A stretch of DNA of 64,000 nt from Thalassospira sp. ER-Se-21-Dark (GCF_017922435.1 NZ_VDEZ01000005.1:1-64000); one strand, 5' to 3'; positions 26,367 to 36,481 are shown, counted from the first letter of the stretch. The notes: generated by a model from the sequence alone, not told the origin. Translations and numbers: made by a program.

Positions 26367-28115
26367 ATGATCGTTAAAGCCAAAGGTGCCAAAAGCGTTG
26401 TTAAAGGCAGCGCCGTTGCAGTCGCCCTTGGTCTTGCTGTGCTGGCGAACCCGGCCATGGCAGATCAATATACCGACGCGGCGAAAAAATGGATCGACAG
26501 CGAGTTCCAGCCGTCGAGCATCAGCAAAGACGCCCAGATGGCCGAACTGGAATGGTTCATCAAAGCAGCTGAACCGTTCCGCGGCATGGACATCAACGTG
26601 GTGTCTGAAACCATCACCACGCACGAATATGAGTCCAAGGTTCTGGCAAAGGCCTTCTCGGAAATCACCGGGATCAACCTGACCCATGACCTGATCGGCG
26701 AAGGCGATGTCATCGAAAAACTGCAGACCCAGATGCAGTCAAACCGCAACATCTATGACGCCTTCATCAATGACTCCGACCTCATCGGCACCCACGCGCG
26801 TTATGACGCCGTTGTGCCGCTGACCGACTGGATGGCGGGCGAAGGTGCGGACGTTACCTCTCCGACCCTGGATCTGGACGACTTCATCGGTCTGTCCTTC
26901 ACCACCGGTCCCGATGGCAAGCTTTATCAGCTTCCTGACCAGCAGTTCGCGAACCTTTACTGGTTCCGTTATGACTGGTTCCAGCGTGAAGATCTGCAAA
27001 AGCAGTTCAAGGACAAGTACGGCTATGACCTGGGCGTTCCGGTCAACTGGTCGGCTTATCAGGACATCGCCGAATTCTTCACCAACGACGTTGGTGAAAT
27101 CGATGGCCAGAAAGTCTATGGCCACATGGATTACGGCAAAAAAGACCCGTCACTGGGTTGGCGCTTCACCGATGCGTGGCTTTCCATGGCTGGCGCTGGC
27201 GACAAGGGCATCCCGAACGGCCTTCCGGTCGACGAATGGGGTATCCGTGTTGAAGGTTGCTCGCCTGCTGGTTCAAGTGTGACCCGTGGTGGTGCCGCAA
27301 ACGGCCCGGCAGCGGTTTATGCCCTGACCAAATACATCGACTGGCTCAAGGCTTATGCCCCGCCAGAAGCAGCCGGCATGACCTTTGGTGAAGCTGGTCC
27401 GGTTCCGGCACAGGGCCAGATCGCACAGCAGATCTTCTGGTACACTGCCTTCACCGCCGACATGGCGAAAAAAGGTACCCCGGTTGTGAACGAAGACGGC
27501 ACGCCGAAATGGCGTATGGCCCCGTCGCCGCATGGCCCGTACTGGGAAGAAGGCATGAAGCTTGGTTATCAGGACGTGGGTTCCTGGACTCTGATGAAGT
27601 CCACCCCGCTTGAGCGCCGCAAAGCTGCATGGCTTTATGCACAGTTCACCACGTCCAAAACCGTATCGCTGAAAAAGACCCTCACCGGCCTGACACCGAT
27701 CCGTCAGTCTGACCTGGATACCCAGGAAATGACCGATATCGCGCCGAACTGGGGTGGTCTGGTCGAGTTCTATCGCTCGCCGGCCCGTGTTCAGTGGTCA
27801 CCGACCGGTACCAACGTTCCGGATTATCCGAAACTGGCGCAGCTCTGGTGGCAGAACGTTGCCGAAGCTGTGACCGGCGAACGGACCCCGCAGGAAGCCA
27901 TGGACAACCTTGCGACATCCATGGACCGTGTTCTGCAGCGTCTGGAGCGTGCTGGCATCGGTGGCGAATGTGCACCGAAGCTGAACGAAGAGCGTGATGC
28001 CCAGTACTGGTTCGACCAGCCGGGCGCACCGAAACCGCCGCTTGCCAACGAAAAACCGCAGGGTGAGACCGTCAAATATGACGATCTGATCGCGGAATGG
28101 CGTGCAGCCCAGTAA
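26367..28115 (+). CDS. glpV: Glycerol-binding periplasmic protein
   Basis: 582 residues, large for a binding protein but normal for this family. A signal peptide ends with LANPAMA before DQYTDAAKKW. The mature chain is a two-lobed extracellular solute-binding protein rich in Trp and Tyr. ATG 26367 has AGGGAGAA upstream; the frame reaches back to 26172 through the intergenic hairpin and is not used. It captures glycerol for GlpPQST. A separate transcript or stabilised end is plausible given the hairpin upstream and another after the gene. Confidence 0.93.
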   Translation: MIVKAKGAKSVVKGSAVAVALGLAVLANPAMADQYTDAAKKWIDSEFQPSSISKDAQMAELEWFIKAAEPFRGMDINVVSETITTHEYESKVLAKAFSEITGINLTHDLIGEGDVIEKLQTQMQSNRNIYDAFINDSDLIGTHARYDAVVPLTDWMAGEGADVTSPTLDLDDFIGLSFTTGPDGKLYQLPDQQFANLYWFRYDWFQREDLQKQFKDKYGYDLGVPVNWSAYQDIAEFFTNDVGEIDGQKVYGHMDYGKKDPSLGWRFTDAWLSMAGAGDKGIPNGLPVDEWGIRVEGCSPAGSSVTRGGAANGPAAVYALTKYIDWLKAYAPPEAAGMTFGEAGPVPAQGQIAQQIFWYTAFTADMAKKGTPVVNEDGTPKWRMAPSPHGPYWEEGMKLGYQDVGSWTLMKSTPLERRKAAWLYAQFTTSKTVSLKKTLTGLTPIRQSDLDTQEMTDIAPNWGGLVEFYRSPARVQWSPTGTNVPDYPKLAQLWWQNVAEAVTGERTPQEAMDNLATSMDRVLQRLERAGIGGECAPKLNEERDAQYWFDQPGAPKPPLANEKPQGETVKYDDLIAEWRAAQ

Positions 28116-28138
28116 TTCGGGCTACACTACTGGGGGTG

Positions 28139-28163
28139 TCGGGGGTGATTTTTTCACCCCCGA
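28139..28163 (+). terminator. Hairpin at the end of the glycerol operon
   Basis: A perfect 10-bp stem TCGGGGGTGA / TCACCCCCGA around a T5 loop, 23 bases past the glpV stop codon. No T-run follows, so it may protect the mRNA end or act as a Rho-assisted terminator. Confidence 0.6.
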
Positions 28164-28316
28164 CCGTCCCACCCGATTTTCCAATAGAATTCATATTTCC
28201 GACGCGTATTCCGTTAAGTCATAAAAACCCAAGAAGTCCGTAAAAAGGATGCACATTTCCCAAAAAGGGAATTGTCTGCCCAAAGAAAAAACAAAGGGCC
28301 AGACAGGGAGGAAACA

Positions 28317-30635
28317 GTGAATACCGCCATCAAAAAACGTCGCGCGGGCCTTGGCATTCAAGGTCGGCTAATGGCTTCTTTTGCCTTGATTCTGGTTCTG
28401 GCCGGGATTTCATCGGCCGTGTCGTGGGTATCTTTTGGCAGCAATCGCGATCTTGTCGCTGATATCACGACCAACAGCCTGCCCTCGATCATCCGTCAGA
28501 TGGAACTGGCGACGAACGGTGTTGGCCTCGCCGCACAAGCCCCCGTGCTTGCAGCGTCACGGGATGCCGAAGAACTGGCAGCAACCGAGGCCCGTCTTGA
28601 TCAACTTGTTGCCAATGCACGCGCCAGACTTCAGGAAATCACCGAAGCCAATCCGGATTCCATCATTATTGACCTTGCCGCCCGGAACGCCGGCGAAGGT
28701 GAAGGGTCAAACGCACCCGCGGTTGCCGATGGCACGGAGAACACTGGTGGCTCAGAAGCAAATGCGCAAACCACTGCGCCAGAGCGGGAACTTGTCGATG
28801 CCATTTCCATTCTAAGAGAGCATCTTGATAACATCGTCACCGGGCGTGAACACCTTCATGAACTGACCACCCGACGCCTTGAGATTGAAAAGCAGCGCGG
28901 TGATCTGACCCTTGATATGGTCTTTGCCTATAGCGACCTGTCAGAGTTCCTGAGCCCGTTGGTCGAGGTCGTTGATATTGACGTGGATCGCGGTATATCG
29001 CGCGTCGCCAATGGCAACACCGACGCAGCAGAAAAGCTTGGAGAAACAATTGGCTTTTCACAGCTGATCGCCGAAATCCGTGCCAATGTGAACCTTGCCT
29101 TTGGCATGCTGACCGCCGCCATCGCCGTGCCAGAGGGCGAGGCCATGGATGAAGTTCGTAGTCAATGGAGCTGGGCGGAGCTGCGCATTACCGATGCGCT
29201 TGAAGAACTGCCAGACAATGATGACGGAGAGCGTATCCGTGAACTAGCCAATGCCCTTCTCGCCTTTGGCAAAGGCAGCAACAGCGTCTTTGATCTGCGC
29301 GAGGCAGAATGGGACAACCAGTATGAAACTGAACAGACCCTTGATGCCACACTGGCAACTGCCGAGGCACTGTCACACGCCATCGCGTTGATGGTCGACA
29401 CCAAGCGCACCGAGGTTGACGCCAACGCCAGCGAAGCCCTTTCAAAGGTCGAATGGGATCAACAGGTCATTGCGATCATCGGGATTTCTGTTCTGCTGAT
29501 ATCGCTTCTGATCATGCTGTTTTATGTGCGCGGCAACCTGATCAAGCGTCTTCTGCGCGTGATTGACGGGATGCGCAAGGTTGCCAACGGCGATCTTTCG
29601 ACCGAAGTCAAGGATACCGGCCGGGATGAAATTGGCCGAATGGCCGAAATCCTCGGACAGTTCCGTGAAACCAGCCTTGCCGCACAACAGGCCGAAGAAA
29701 AAGTTGCCCGCGAACGCGAACAGGCTGAACACGAACGGCGGCGCGCAATGCTTGATCTGGCTGATGCGTTTGAAACGTCAATCCTGCAAGTCGCCCAGGA
29801 CGTCGCGCACGAGGCAGAAAACATCCAGACCACATCAGATAAGGTCCGTGATCGGGCACAGGTGGCCTCGACCAATGCCACCGGTGTTGCTGGCGCGTCC
29901 GAGGAAATATCGATCAATATGGCATCGGTATCGGATGCCACACAGTCGCTTTCGGATCGGGTGCGCGATACCGGGCATCGGGCGCAAAAGTCGGTTGGTG
30001 CCGCCACCAGTGCGGTTGAAGCTGCCCAACGGACAAATGCCACCATGCATGAACTTGAAACCGGTGCGCAGGAAATCGGCGAGATCCTGAACCTTATTCA
30101 GGACATTGCAGCCCAGACCAATCTGTTGGCACTGAATGCAACGATTGAGGCCGCCCGCGCAGGTGAAGCAGGCAAAGGGTTTGCGGTTGTCGCACAGGAA
30201 GTCAAAAACCTTGCCAACCAGACCGGAACGGCCACCGACCGCATTGCCCAGCGCATCAACGAAATCCAGTCGACCACCGGGGTTGCCGTCAAGGCCATCG
30301 CCGAAATTCGAGACAGCATCACCGGCATCCATGAAACCGTGGGTGAAATGTCGGACGCTGTATCCGAGCAGCAGGAATTCGTTGCTGAAATCGCCAGCAA
30401 CGTCGAACAATCCGCGACAGCTGCCAGCGAGATGAATGGCACGATTGCGCAGGTCAGCGCCGCAGCAGATGACAACCTTGCTGCGGTTGACGGCCTGCTT
30501 GATGCGACAGGTCGCCTTCGCAACCAGTCCGATGATCTGGGCAATCGGGTTCGTGACTTCCTGCGCACCATCCGTTCGGAACAGCCCCAAACGACATCCC
30601 GCAATCAACCAGAAGAAGTTGCCTCCCTGCGATGA
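28317..30635 (+). CDS. Methyl-accepting chemotaxis protein
   Basis: 772 residues from GTG 28317, which has GGGAGG at 28306-28311. Membrane helix 1 is near residues 18-38. A long helical periplasmic region (about 39-380) follows, with a low-complexity insert rich in Gly, Asn, Ala and Glu near residues 120-155. Membrane helix 2 is about 382-402, followed by a HAMP domain and a cytoplasmic signalling domain whose hairpin tip reads [20 protein letters not shown]. It stands directly after the glycerol operon, so glycerol or a related compound may be its ligand, but a hairpin separates them. Confidence 0.95.
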   Translation: MNTAIKKRRAGLGIQGRLMASFALILVLAGISSAVSWVSFGSNRDLVADITTNSLPSIIRQMELATNGVGLAAQAPVLAASRDAEELAATEARLDQLVANARARLQEITEANPDSIIIDLAARNAGEGEGSNAPAVADGTENTGGSEANAQTTAPERELVDAISILREHLDNIVTGREHLHELTTRRLEIEKQRGDLTLDMVFAYSDLSEFLSPLVEVVDIDVDRGISRVANGNTDAAEKLGETIGFSQLIAEIRANVNLAFGMLTAAIAVPEGEAMDEVRSQWSWAELRITDALEELPDNDDGERIRELANALLAFGKGSNSVFDLREAEWDNQYETEQTLDATLATAEALSHAIALMVDTKRTEVDANASEALSKVEWDQQVIAIIGISVLLISLLIMLFYVRGNLIKRLLRVIDGMRKVANGDLSTEVKDTGRDEIGRMAEILGQFRETSLAAQQAEEKVAREREQAEHERRRAMLDLADAFETSILQVAQDVAHEAENIQTTSDKVRDRAQVASTNATGVAGASEEISINMASVSDATQSLSDRVRDTGHRAQKSVGAATSAVEAAQRTNATMHELETGAQEIGEILNLIQDIAAQTNLLALNATIEAARAGEAGKGFAVVAQEVKNLANQTGTATDRIAQRINEIQSTTGVAVKAIAEIRDSITGIHETVGEMSDAVSEQQEFVAEIASNVEQSATAASEMNGTIAQVSAAADDNLAAVDGLLDATGRLRNQSDDLGNRVRDFLRTIRSEQPQTTSRNQPEEVASLR

Positions 30636-30719
30636 AAGCAAACTGCCAGGACAGGCCATCAGGTCTGTTCTGGCACATTTTTTTCGCCCGCCTGGCACAG
30701 AAATGTTAGACAAGACACC

Positions 30720-31607
30720 ATGAAAAACATCATCGCCCGTTCAGCAAAACCATCCTGTTTGAAAGCCACACGCGTTGGTGCTTTGGCACTTGCCACGGTG
30801 ATTGCCTCGATGATTGCTCTGGGTGCAGTCCCGGCGTTGGCATCGTCGGCACTTGATGACGGCATCAAGGCCTATCGCCACGGGGAATTTGAAAAGTCGG
30901 CCGGCATTTTTTCATCGCTGGCAGACAACGGCGATGCCACCGCGCAATATCTTCTGTCCTGCCAGACCATCAATGGCGTTGGCGTCACTGCCAACGAAGA
31001 TGCCGGCTGGACCCTGATGGAACAGGCGTCCGAGAACAACAATCCGAATGCCAGTGTTGTCATGGCTAGGCGTCTTGAAGCGATGGGTGGAGACAAAGAC
31101 GAAATTCGCGGCCTTTATATTGCTGCCGCCCAAAAGAACAACACCCAGGCAATGCTTTGGCTGGCCCTTGATGCGCTTGATCGCGGCGATGCGGCACAGG
31201 CCGAAGCCCATCTTAAACAGGCGTGGGAGCTCGGCGATCCACGTGCGGCGACACTTCTTGCCAACCGCTTTGCCAAAAGTGATGTTGATCGACTGACTTA
31301 TTTGCGCCGCGCCGCCCAACACGGTGAAATGCGCGCGGCTGCTTACCTCGCCGAAGAAGCCCGCACCGTTGATGACAAGGCCGAGGCGGTTGGCTGGTGC
31401 GCGATTGCGACCGGCATGCCCGGCCATAACGAAGATGTCGACTGGAAAACCATCGGGGATGCGGTCGAAAAAAACTGCGGCCAGTTTGACAAGGACCTGT
31501 CGCCCAAAGACCGCGCGATCAACCGCGAACGCGTCGATCATTTCCTGTCCGAGTTCTTCAAGAATTACGAGCCGTGGCAGCCGTGGCGGGCCTGCGCGGT
31601 TGACTAA
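30720..31607 (+). CDS. Secreted Sel1/TPR-like repeat protein
   Basis: 295 residues. The signal peptide ends near VPALASS. About five Sel1-type helical repeats follow (KAYRHGEFEKSAGIFSSLADNG, AGWTLMEQASENNNPNA, and so on), then a C-terminal part with two Cys (WCAIATG and KNCGQF). Such periplasmic repeat proteins act as scaffolds, but no partner is identifiable. The gene is 84 bases after the chemotaxis receptor and its last bases overlap the converging mobA. Confidence 0.82.
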   Translation: MKNIIARSAKPSCLKATRVGALALATVIASMIALGAVPALASSALDDGIKAYRHGEFEKSAGIFSSLADNGDATAQYLLSCQTINGVGVTANEDAGWTLMEQASENNNPNASVVMARRLEAMGGDKDEIRGLYIAAAQKNNTQAMLWLALDALDRGDAAQAEAHLKQAWELGDPRAATLLANRFAKSDVDRLTYLRRAAQHGEMRAAAYLAEEARTVDDKAEAVGWCAIATGMPGHNEDVDWKTIGDAVEKNCGQFDKDLSPKDRAINRERVDHFLSEFFKNYEPWQPWRACAVD

Positions 31608-32242
31608 TCCTGTGTAGATACAGCGGTGGCAAGGGCACTGTTGATCAGCTTCAGGTCGTCTGGCGTATTGACGTTGGTAAACGGTTCCAGCCCGGAAACC
31701 TGATTTTCAAACACCACCCGTGGCGCATCCAGCGCCTGCAACGGGCCACGTACCCGTCGACCCTCGGACGCCAGCAGATCGGCAATTACCGGGGCGGCAT
31801 CGCGGTGCCAGATGCTGGATAGATAGTGGTCACGGTCGGCATGGCTGGCAAAGGCCGCCTTCGTCCCGGCATCCTCGGCAGCGGCCCGCAAGCGCCCCAC
31901 CATATCAAGCGGCACAATCGGACAATCGACTGGAAAGGTCGCCAGCCAGTCAATGCCATCGGGCAGCGCTTTCAAGCCCCCCAGAATACCACCCAGCGGC
32001 CCCTGCCCCGGTTTGGGCGCATCACCAACCACAGGCAGGCCATAATCCGCAAACGCCTCTGCCCCGGCATTCGATGAAATCATCACCTGATCGCATTGGG
32101 CTTGGGCAACGTCGATCACCCTTCCGATCAGGCTTTTACCCCCGACCTCGCGAAACGCCTTGTTCCCGCCCATACGTCGTGCTTCGCCCCCGGCCAGAAC
32201 AAGGCCAAGGGTTGGGACATGTTGGGATTGGGGCGTGTTCAC
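31604..32242 (-). CDS. mobA: Molybdenum cofactor guanylyltransferase
   Basis: About 212 residues from GTG 32242 (VNTPQSQ). Signature motifs are LVLAGGEARRMGGNKAFREVGGKSLI (GTP binding), the acidic DAPKPGQGPLGGILGGL and VDCPIV for metal. It attaches GMP to molybdopterin to give the bis-MGD cofactor. TTG 32275 is an alternative start; neither has a clear ribosome site. No other molybdenum genes are in the window. It overlaps the Sel1-type gene tail to tail by 4 bases. Confidence 0.9.
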   Translation of the reverse strand: MNTPQSQHVPTLGLVLAGGEARRMGGNKAFREVGGKSLIGRVIDVAQAQCDQVMISSNAGAEAFADYGLPVVGDAPKPGQGPLGGILGGLKALPDGIDWLATFPVDCPIVPLDMVGRLRAAAEDAGTKAAFASHADRDHYLSSIWHRDAAPVIADLLASEGRRVRGPLQALDAPRVVFENQVSGLEPFTNVNTPDDLKLINSALATAVSTQD

Positions 32243-32439
32243 GATAAGACCAAACCTTTTGAAGGGGGCTAACAATCAGACGCCCTCATCATAATCCAGT
32301 GCGCCAACCGTTGCATCTGTCGTCTTGGCACCCAAGCATTTTCTGAGGCCGCGCCCTGATGCTGCACTGCGTCATTTTTACATTGTCGCCCTTCAGGCAT
32401 TGATTTAGAATGATTAAAGACTTTGCGACATCCGCCTTG

Positions 32440-32485
32440 ATACCGGACGACCGGTATTCCTGATCCGATCAATGGGGACGGCCCC
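32440..32485 (+). promoter_or_regulatory. Guanidine-II (mini-ykkC) riboswitch
   Basis: Two hairpins with ACGR loops lie in tandem just ahead of the ribosome site: ATACCGG-ACGA-CCGGTAT (32440-32457) and GGGG-ACGG-CCCC (32474-32485). Paired stem-loops with ACGR tetraloops are the defining feature of the guanidine-II class, in which the two loops dimerise on guanidinium. An AGGAGG follows at 32493-32498, six bases from ATG 32504, so ligand binding most likely frees that site. The downstream gene is a SugE/Gdx-type exporter, the usual target. Confidence 0.93.
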
Positions 32486-32503
32486 GCAAGACAGGAGGCC
32501 CCC

Positions 32504-32824
32504 ATGGCCTGGACAGCGTTGGTTATTGCCGGATTTCTCGAAATTTGCTGGGCGATTGGCCTGAAATATACCGAAGGCTTCACCAAGCCCATTCCAAGCG
32601 CACTGACCATTGCCGCAATCGCCGCCAGCTTCTGGCTGCTGTCGATTGCCATGCGCTCTATCCCGATCGGCACGGCATATGCGATCTGGACGGGCATCGG
32701 TGCAGCGGGAGCGGTGATCTTTGGCATCATCATGGTCGGCGAACCGGCCAATCCCGGGCGACTTGTCGCCATCGCGCTGATCCTGTCAGGGATCGTGATG
32801 CTGAAGCTGTTTAGCCCTAGCTAA
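32504..32824 (+). CDS. gdx: Guanidinium exporter of the small multidrug resistance family
   Basis: 106 residues, four membrane segments. The catalytic Glu sits in helix 1 (VIAGFLEICWAIGLK, Glu13), with the SugE/Gdx hallmarks KYTEGF and GTAYAIWTGIGAAG. Gdx proteins work as antiparallel dimers and swap guanidinium for protons. The guanidine-II riboswitch upstream makes guanidinium, rather than quaternary ammonium drugs, the natural substrate. It is monocistronic and also known as sugE. Confidence 0.95.
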   Translation: MAWTALVIAGFLEICWAIGLKYTEGFTKPIPSALTIAAIAASFWLLSIAMRSIPIGTAYAIWTGIGAAGAVIFGIIMVGEPANPGRLVAIALILSGIVMLKLFSPS

Positions 32825-32854
32825 ACGTTTGACATCTCTGAGTGCGTTCGTTTG

Positions 32855-33757
32855 TCAGCGCCCCTGCAGGTCAGCAGATGCAAATATCTCGGCTACCCAA
32901 TCAAGGAAAACGCGCAAACGCCGGGTAACCTGGCGATTTTGCGAATAGACCACGGCAAGCGGGATTGGCAGCGGCGGATAGTCGGCCAGAAGTTCTACCA
33001 TGTTGCCGCGCGCGAGTTCGTCAGCGAAATGGTATCTGGGGGCCTGCATGATCCCGAAGCCCAATCGGGCCAGTGCCGCCACCGTGTTCGAATTATTCGC
33101 CGTCACCCGAGAGGGCAAGTTAACGTATTTAACTTTGCCGTCGATTTGGAATTCCAGCGGCATGGCCTCCCCCGTACGTGAAGATACAAAACCAACCATT
33201 TGATGACCGTCAAGATCATCGGGGGTAACGGGCGCGCCAAATTTTTCGACGTAACCGGCACTGGCAATGGTGACTTCGTCAAGATCGCCCAAATGGCGCG
33301 CGATCATGCTGCTGTCATTAAGCTCGCCCGCGCGGATAACGCAATCAACGCCTTCGCGTACCAGATCCACAAACCGGTCCGTCTGGCCGAAATGAATGTT
33401 CAAGTCAGGATACCGTTCAAGGAATTCCGGCAGGTGCGGCAAGATAAACGTTCGCGTCAGATAACCGTGCGCATCAATGCGCAGTAAGCCCGCCGGTGAC
33501 GAATTGCGAAACAGTCCCTCGGCGTCTTCGACATCACCCAGAATAGACAAACAGCGCTGATAATATTCCTGCCCATCGAGCGTCGACGTGACATGGCGGG
33601 TTGTCCGTTCAAGCAAGCGCACGTCAAGGTCACGTTCCAGGACCTTGATGGCCTCTGTTGCTGTGGAGCGCGCCATTCCAAGATCCGCCGCCGCATCGGA
33701 AAAACTGCCGCGTTCAACGATCCTGACAAACAGGGACATGCGATCAAGACGATCCAC
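32855..33757 (-). CDS. LysR-family transcriptional regulator
   Basis: 300 residues. The N-terminal helix-turn-helix is RMSLFVRIVERGSFSDAAADLGMARSTATEAIKVLERDL, followed by a periplasmic-binding-protein-like sensor domain. It is divergent from an SDR gene (start 33886) with a 128-base gap, the classic arrangement in which a LysR protein controls its neighbour. The N-terminal form is like the AaeR/YhjC group that often controls SDR oxidoreductase and tautomerase genes. The ligand is unknown. Confidence 0.9.
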   Translation of the reverse strand: MDRLDRMSLFVRIVERGSFSDAAADLGMARSTATEAIKVLERDLDVRLLERTTRHVTSTLDGQEYYQRCLSILGDVEDAEGLFRNSSPAGLLRIDAHGYLTRTFILPHLPEFLERYPDLNIHFGQTDRFVDLVREGVDCVIRAGELNDSSMIARHLGDLDEVTIASAGYVEKFGAPVTPDDLDGHQMVGFVSSRTGEAMPLEFQIDGKVKYVNLPSRVTANNSNTVAALARLGFGIMQAPRYHFADELARGNMVELLADYPPLPIPLAVVYSQNRQVTRRLRVFLDWVAEIFASADLQGR

Positions 33758-33885
33758 TTTGTTCGCTCCATACGAATAGTGATGTCAAAATTCAGGTTAT
33801 TGTTCTGAATATACCTTCCAACTACCTTTGCCAACATCAATCACAGCCCAGCGCCGGCACCAAAAAACGGCAAAAGGAGTTTGTC

Positions 33886-34626
33886 ATGTCTGACAAGACA
33901 CAAAAAACAGCAATCATTACCGGCGCATCACGCGGTATTGGCGCCAACCTTGCGCGCAAACTGGCCGCGGACGGTTTTGCTGTTGTCGTCAATTACAACA
34001 GCAGCGCTGACGCCGCCGAAACGCTTGTTTCCGAAATCAAGGCATCTGGCGGCACCGCCATCGCGATTGCCGCCGATATCGGTGCGCCTGACGGGATTCC
34101 GCATCTGTTTGATGCCGCGAAAGCGGAATTCGGCGGTGTTGATGTCCTGGTAAACAATGCAGGGACCATGTCGTGTTCATCGATTGCCGACACAGATGAT
34201 GATGCCTTCGAAAAGCAGGTTGCCATTAATCTTGGTGGTGTTTTTCGCGGTATGCGTTCTGCGGCCAATCAGCTGCGTGACGGTGGTCGCATCATCAGCT
34301 TTTCATCAAGCGTTGTCGGGCTTTATCAACCGACATACGGGGTTTATGCCGCAACCAAGGCAGCGGTCGAAGCCCTGACCCACATTCTGGCAAAGGAACT
34401 CGGACCGCGGGGGATTACGGTCAATGCCGTCGCCCCCGGCCCCGTTGCCACCGACTTTTTCCTGAAGGGTAAAAGTGATGAACTGATTGAAAACATCATT
34501 GCCATGAACCCCTTCAAACGTCTGGGCCAGCCAGATGACATCACAAATGTCGTCAGCTTCCTTGCCTCAGAGCAAGGCGGCTGGATCAGCGGCCAAACCA
34601 TTCGCGCCAACGGCGGTGTTGTCTGA
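33886..34626 (+). CDS. Short-chain dehydrogenase/reductase
   Basis: 246 residues. The cofactor motif is ITGASRGIGANLARKL (TGxxxGIG), then NNAG, and the catalytic YAATK (Tyr-x-x-x-Lys) follows Ser in SFSSSVV. It is of the classical FabG-like group. The AAVNYN-type segment after the second strand (VVVNYNSSADAAE) suggests NADP(H). The substrate is unknown. It is divergent from the LysR gene and followed by a tautomerase gene after 70 bases. Confidence 0.9.
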   Translation: MSDKTQKTAIITGASRGIGANLARKLAADGFAVVVNYNSSADAAETLVSEIKASGGTAIAIAADIGAPDGIPHLFDAAKAEFGGVDVLVNNAGTMSCSSIADTDDDAFEKQVAINLGGVFRGMRSAANQLRDGGRIISFSSSVVGLYQPTYGVYAATKAAVEALTHILAKELGPRGITVNAVAPGPVATDFFLKGKSDELIENIIAMNPFKRLGQPDDITNVVSFLASEQGGWISGQTIRANGGVV

Positions 34627-34696
34627 GCGGCCCAAAAAAACGCCCGTTCATTAACCACACAGCCAGTCATTACAAAGCCCTAAACGGAGATATCAA

Positions 34697-34909
34697 ATGC
34701 CATTCGTAAATATCAAAACCCCGCAAGGTGCGCTGAGCACCGCCCAGAAAGAAGAGATTGTCCATAAAACCACCGACATGCTGGTTGAATACTTCTCGGA
34801 AGCTGCCCGTCCTCACACGATGGTTCTGATCGAAGAAGTCCTTGATGGTGGGTACGCCCGCGCAGACGAGGTCTTCATTCTGCCAGATGAATACCGCGCC
34901 AAGGATTGA
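34697..34909 (+). CDS. 4-oxalocrotonate tautomerase-family protein
   Basis: 70 residues starting MPFVNIKTPQG, so Pro becomes the N-terminal catalytic base after Met removal. Length and beta-alpha-beta layout match 4-OT, and an Arg equivalent is present in ARPHTMVLIEEV. ATG 34697 has GGAG upstream. It follows the SDR gene and is probably co-transcribed under the LysR protein. The physiological substrate is unknown. Confidence 0.88.
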   Translation: MPFVNIKTPQGALSTAQKEEIVHKTTDMLVEYFSEAARPHTMVLIEEVLDGGYARADEVFILPDEYRAKD

Positions 34910-34976
34910 TCCTTCTGTTCGCGGGCCGCGTCTTTCATTTTTCCCCCACCCCGTGACAGATGATGGCCCGAAACAG

Positions 34977-35005
34977 AAACGGGGCAGCCGATGGCTGCCC
35001 CGTTT
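34977..35005. terminator. Bidirectional terminator
   Basis: A perfect 13-bp stem AAACGGGGCAGCC / GGCTGCCCCGTTT with a GAT loop lies between the tautomerase end (34909) and the converging dihydropyrimidinase end (35030). Its A/T ends give a short T-run in both directions. Confidence 0.85.
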
Positions 35006-35029
35006 ATTGATGTTTCGTTCCCGGTCGGC

Positions 35030-36481
35030 TTAGACGCCTGCGGGAATGCCACTGCGTTCAACTTTGCGCGGCGATGTGATTTCTTTCCATTTGGAAAGGG
35101 CCTTGTTGACCGCCGGATACGGTTCGCGGGCGATGAATTCACCGTCGCCGCATTTGGCAAGCACCACACCTTCTTCGGCAGCAATCCGACCACGGCTGAT
35201 GGTGTAGCGCGGAAGGCCGGTAACCTCGATGCCTTCGAACACGTTGTAGTCAATCGCCGACTGCTGATGATCCGCGGTGATGGTTTTCGATGCCTTCGGA
35301 TCCCAAACCACAAGGTCTGCATCCGCCCCAACCAGAACCGCACCCTTGCGCGGATAGATGTTGAGTATCTTGGCAATGTTGGTCGAGGTCACGGCCACGA
35401 ATTCGTTCGGGGTCAGACGACCGGTGCCAACACCATAGGTCCAGAGAAGCGGCATGCGGTCTTCAAGACCGCCTGTGCCGTTCGGGATCTTGGTGAAATC
35501 GCCAACACCCATGCGTTTCTGTTCGGTGGTAAACGCACAGTGGTCAGTCGCGACAACCTGCAGGCTGCCCGATGCCAGACCATTCCACAGGCCATCCTGA
35601 TGTTCCTTACTGCGGAACGGCGGAGACATGACGCGACGGGCGGCGTGATCCCAATCGGCGTTTTTATATTCGCTGTCATCAAGAATAAGGTGCTGGATCA
35701 GCGGTTCGCCAAACACGCGTTTGCCATTGGCGCGCGCGCGCCGAATGGCTTCATGGGCCGGTTCGCAGGACACATGCACGATATAAAGTGGCACATTGGC
35801 CATATCGGCAATCATGATCGCACGGTTGCATGCTTCGCCTTCTACATCGACGGGACGGGAATAGGCGTGGGCCTCGGGCCCGTTATTGCCTTCGGCCAGC
35901 AATTTCTGCTGCAGGGTTGCGACCACGTCACCGTTTTCGGCATGCACCAGTGGCATCGCGCCCAGTTCCGAACAGCGCGAGAAGGATGCGAACATTTCGT
36001 CATCATCGACCATCAAGGCACCCTTGTAGGCCATAAAGTGCTTGAAGGTATTGATGCCCTTTTCCTGAACGATGGTCTTCATTTCATCAAAGACCTGCTC
36101 GCTCCACCAGGTGACGGCCATGTGGAAGGAATAGTCGCACACCGCCTTGGAGGATTTGTTATCCCAGGCTTGCAATGCTTCGAGCAGGGATTGGTTCGGC
36201 GCAGGCAGGCAGAAATCGACAACCATCGTCGTACCACCGGCAACGGCGGCCTTGGTGCCGCTTTCGAAATCGTCTTCGGAATAGGTGCCCATAAAGGGCA
36301 TTTCCATATGGGTATGCGGATCAATCCCGCCGGGCATCACATAGCAGCCGTCGGCCTCGATCACCTTGTCCCCGGTCAGGTTGTCCCCGATGGCAGCAAT
36401 CTTGCCGTCTTCGATCAGGATATCGGATTTGTAGGTCAGGTCGGCGGTAACGATGGTTCCGCCACGAATAACCATGGACAT
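35030..36481 (-). CDS. Dihydropyrimidinase (D-hydantoinase)
   Basis: 483 residues, cyclic amidohydrolase fold. Metal ligands are visible in GGIDPHTHMEMPFMG, in the carbamylated-lysine region KHFMAYKG, and in LVHAENG and IVHVSCEP, with a later catalytic DHCAF. It hydrolyses 5,6-dihydrouracil and dihydrothymine to N-carbamoyl-beta-amino acids, the second step of reductive pyrimidine breakdown. It is transcribed in the same direction as the ABC transporter genes, 182 bases after the binding-protein gene. A 590-residue antisense frame here is only a shadow. Confidence 0.95.
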   Translation of the reverse strand: MSMVIRGGTIVTADLTYKSDILIEDGKIAAIGDNLTGDKVIEADGCYVMPGGIDPHTHMEMPFMGTYSEDDFESGTKAAVAGGTTMVVDFCLPAPNQSLLEALQAWDNKSSKAVCDYSFHMAVTWWSEQVFDEMKTIVQEKGINTFKHFMAYKGALMVDDDEMFASFSRCSELGAMPLVHAENGDVVATLQQKLLAEGNNGPEAHAYSRPVDVEGEACNRAIMIADMANVPLYIVHVSCEPAHEAIRRARANGKRVFGEPLIQHLILDDSEYKNADWDHAARRVMSPPFRSKEHQDGLWNGLASGSLQVVATDHCAFTTEQKRMGVGDFTKIPNGTGGLEDRMPLLWTYGVGTGRLTPNEFVAVTSTNIAKILNIYPRKGAVLVGADADLVVWDPKASKTITADHQQSAIDYNVFEGIEVTGLPRYTISRGRIAAEEGVVLAKCGDGEFIAREPYPAVNKALSKWKEITSPRKVERSGIPAGV

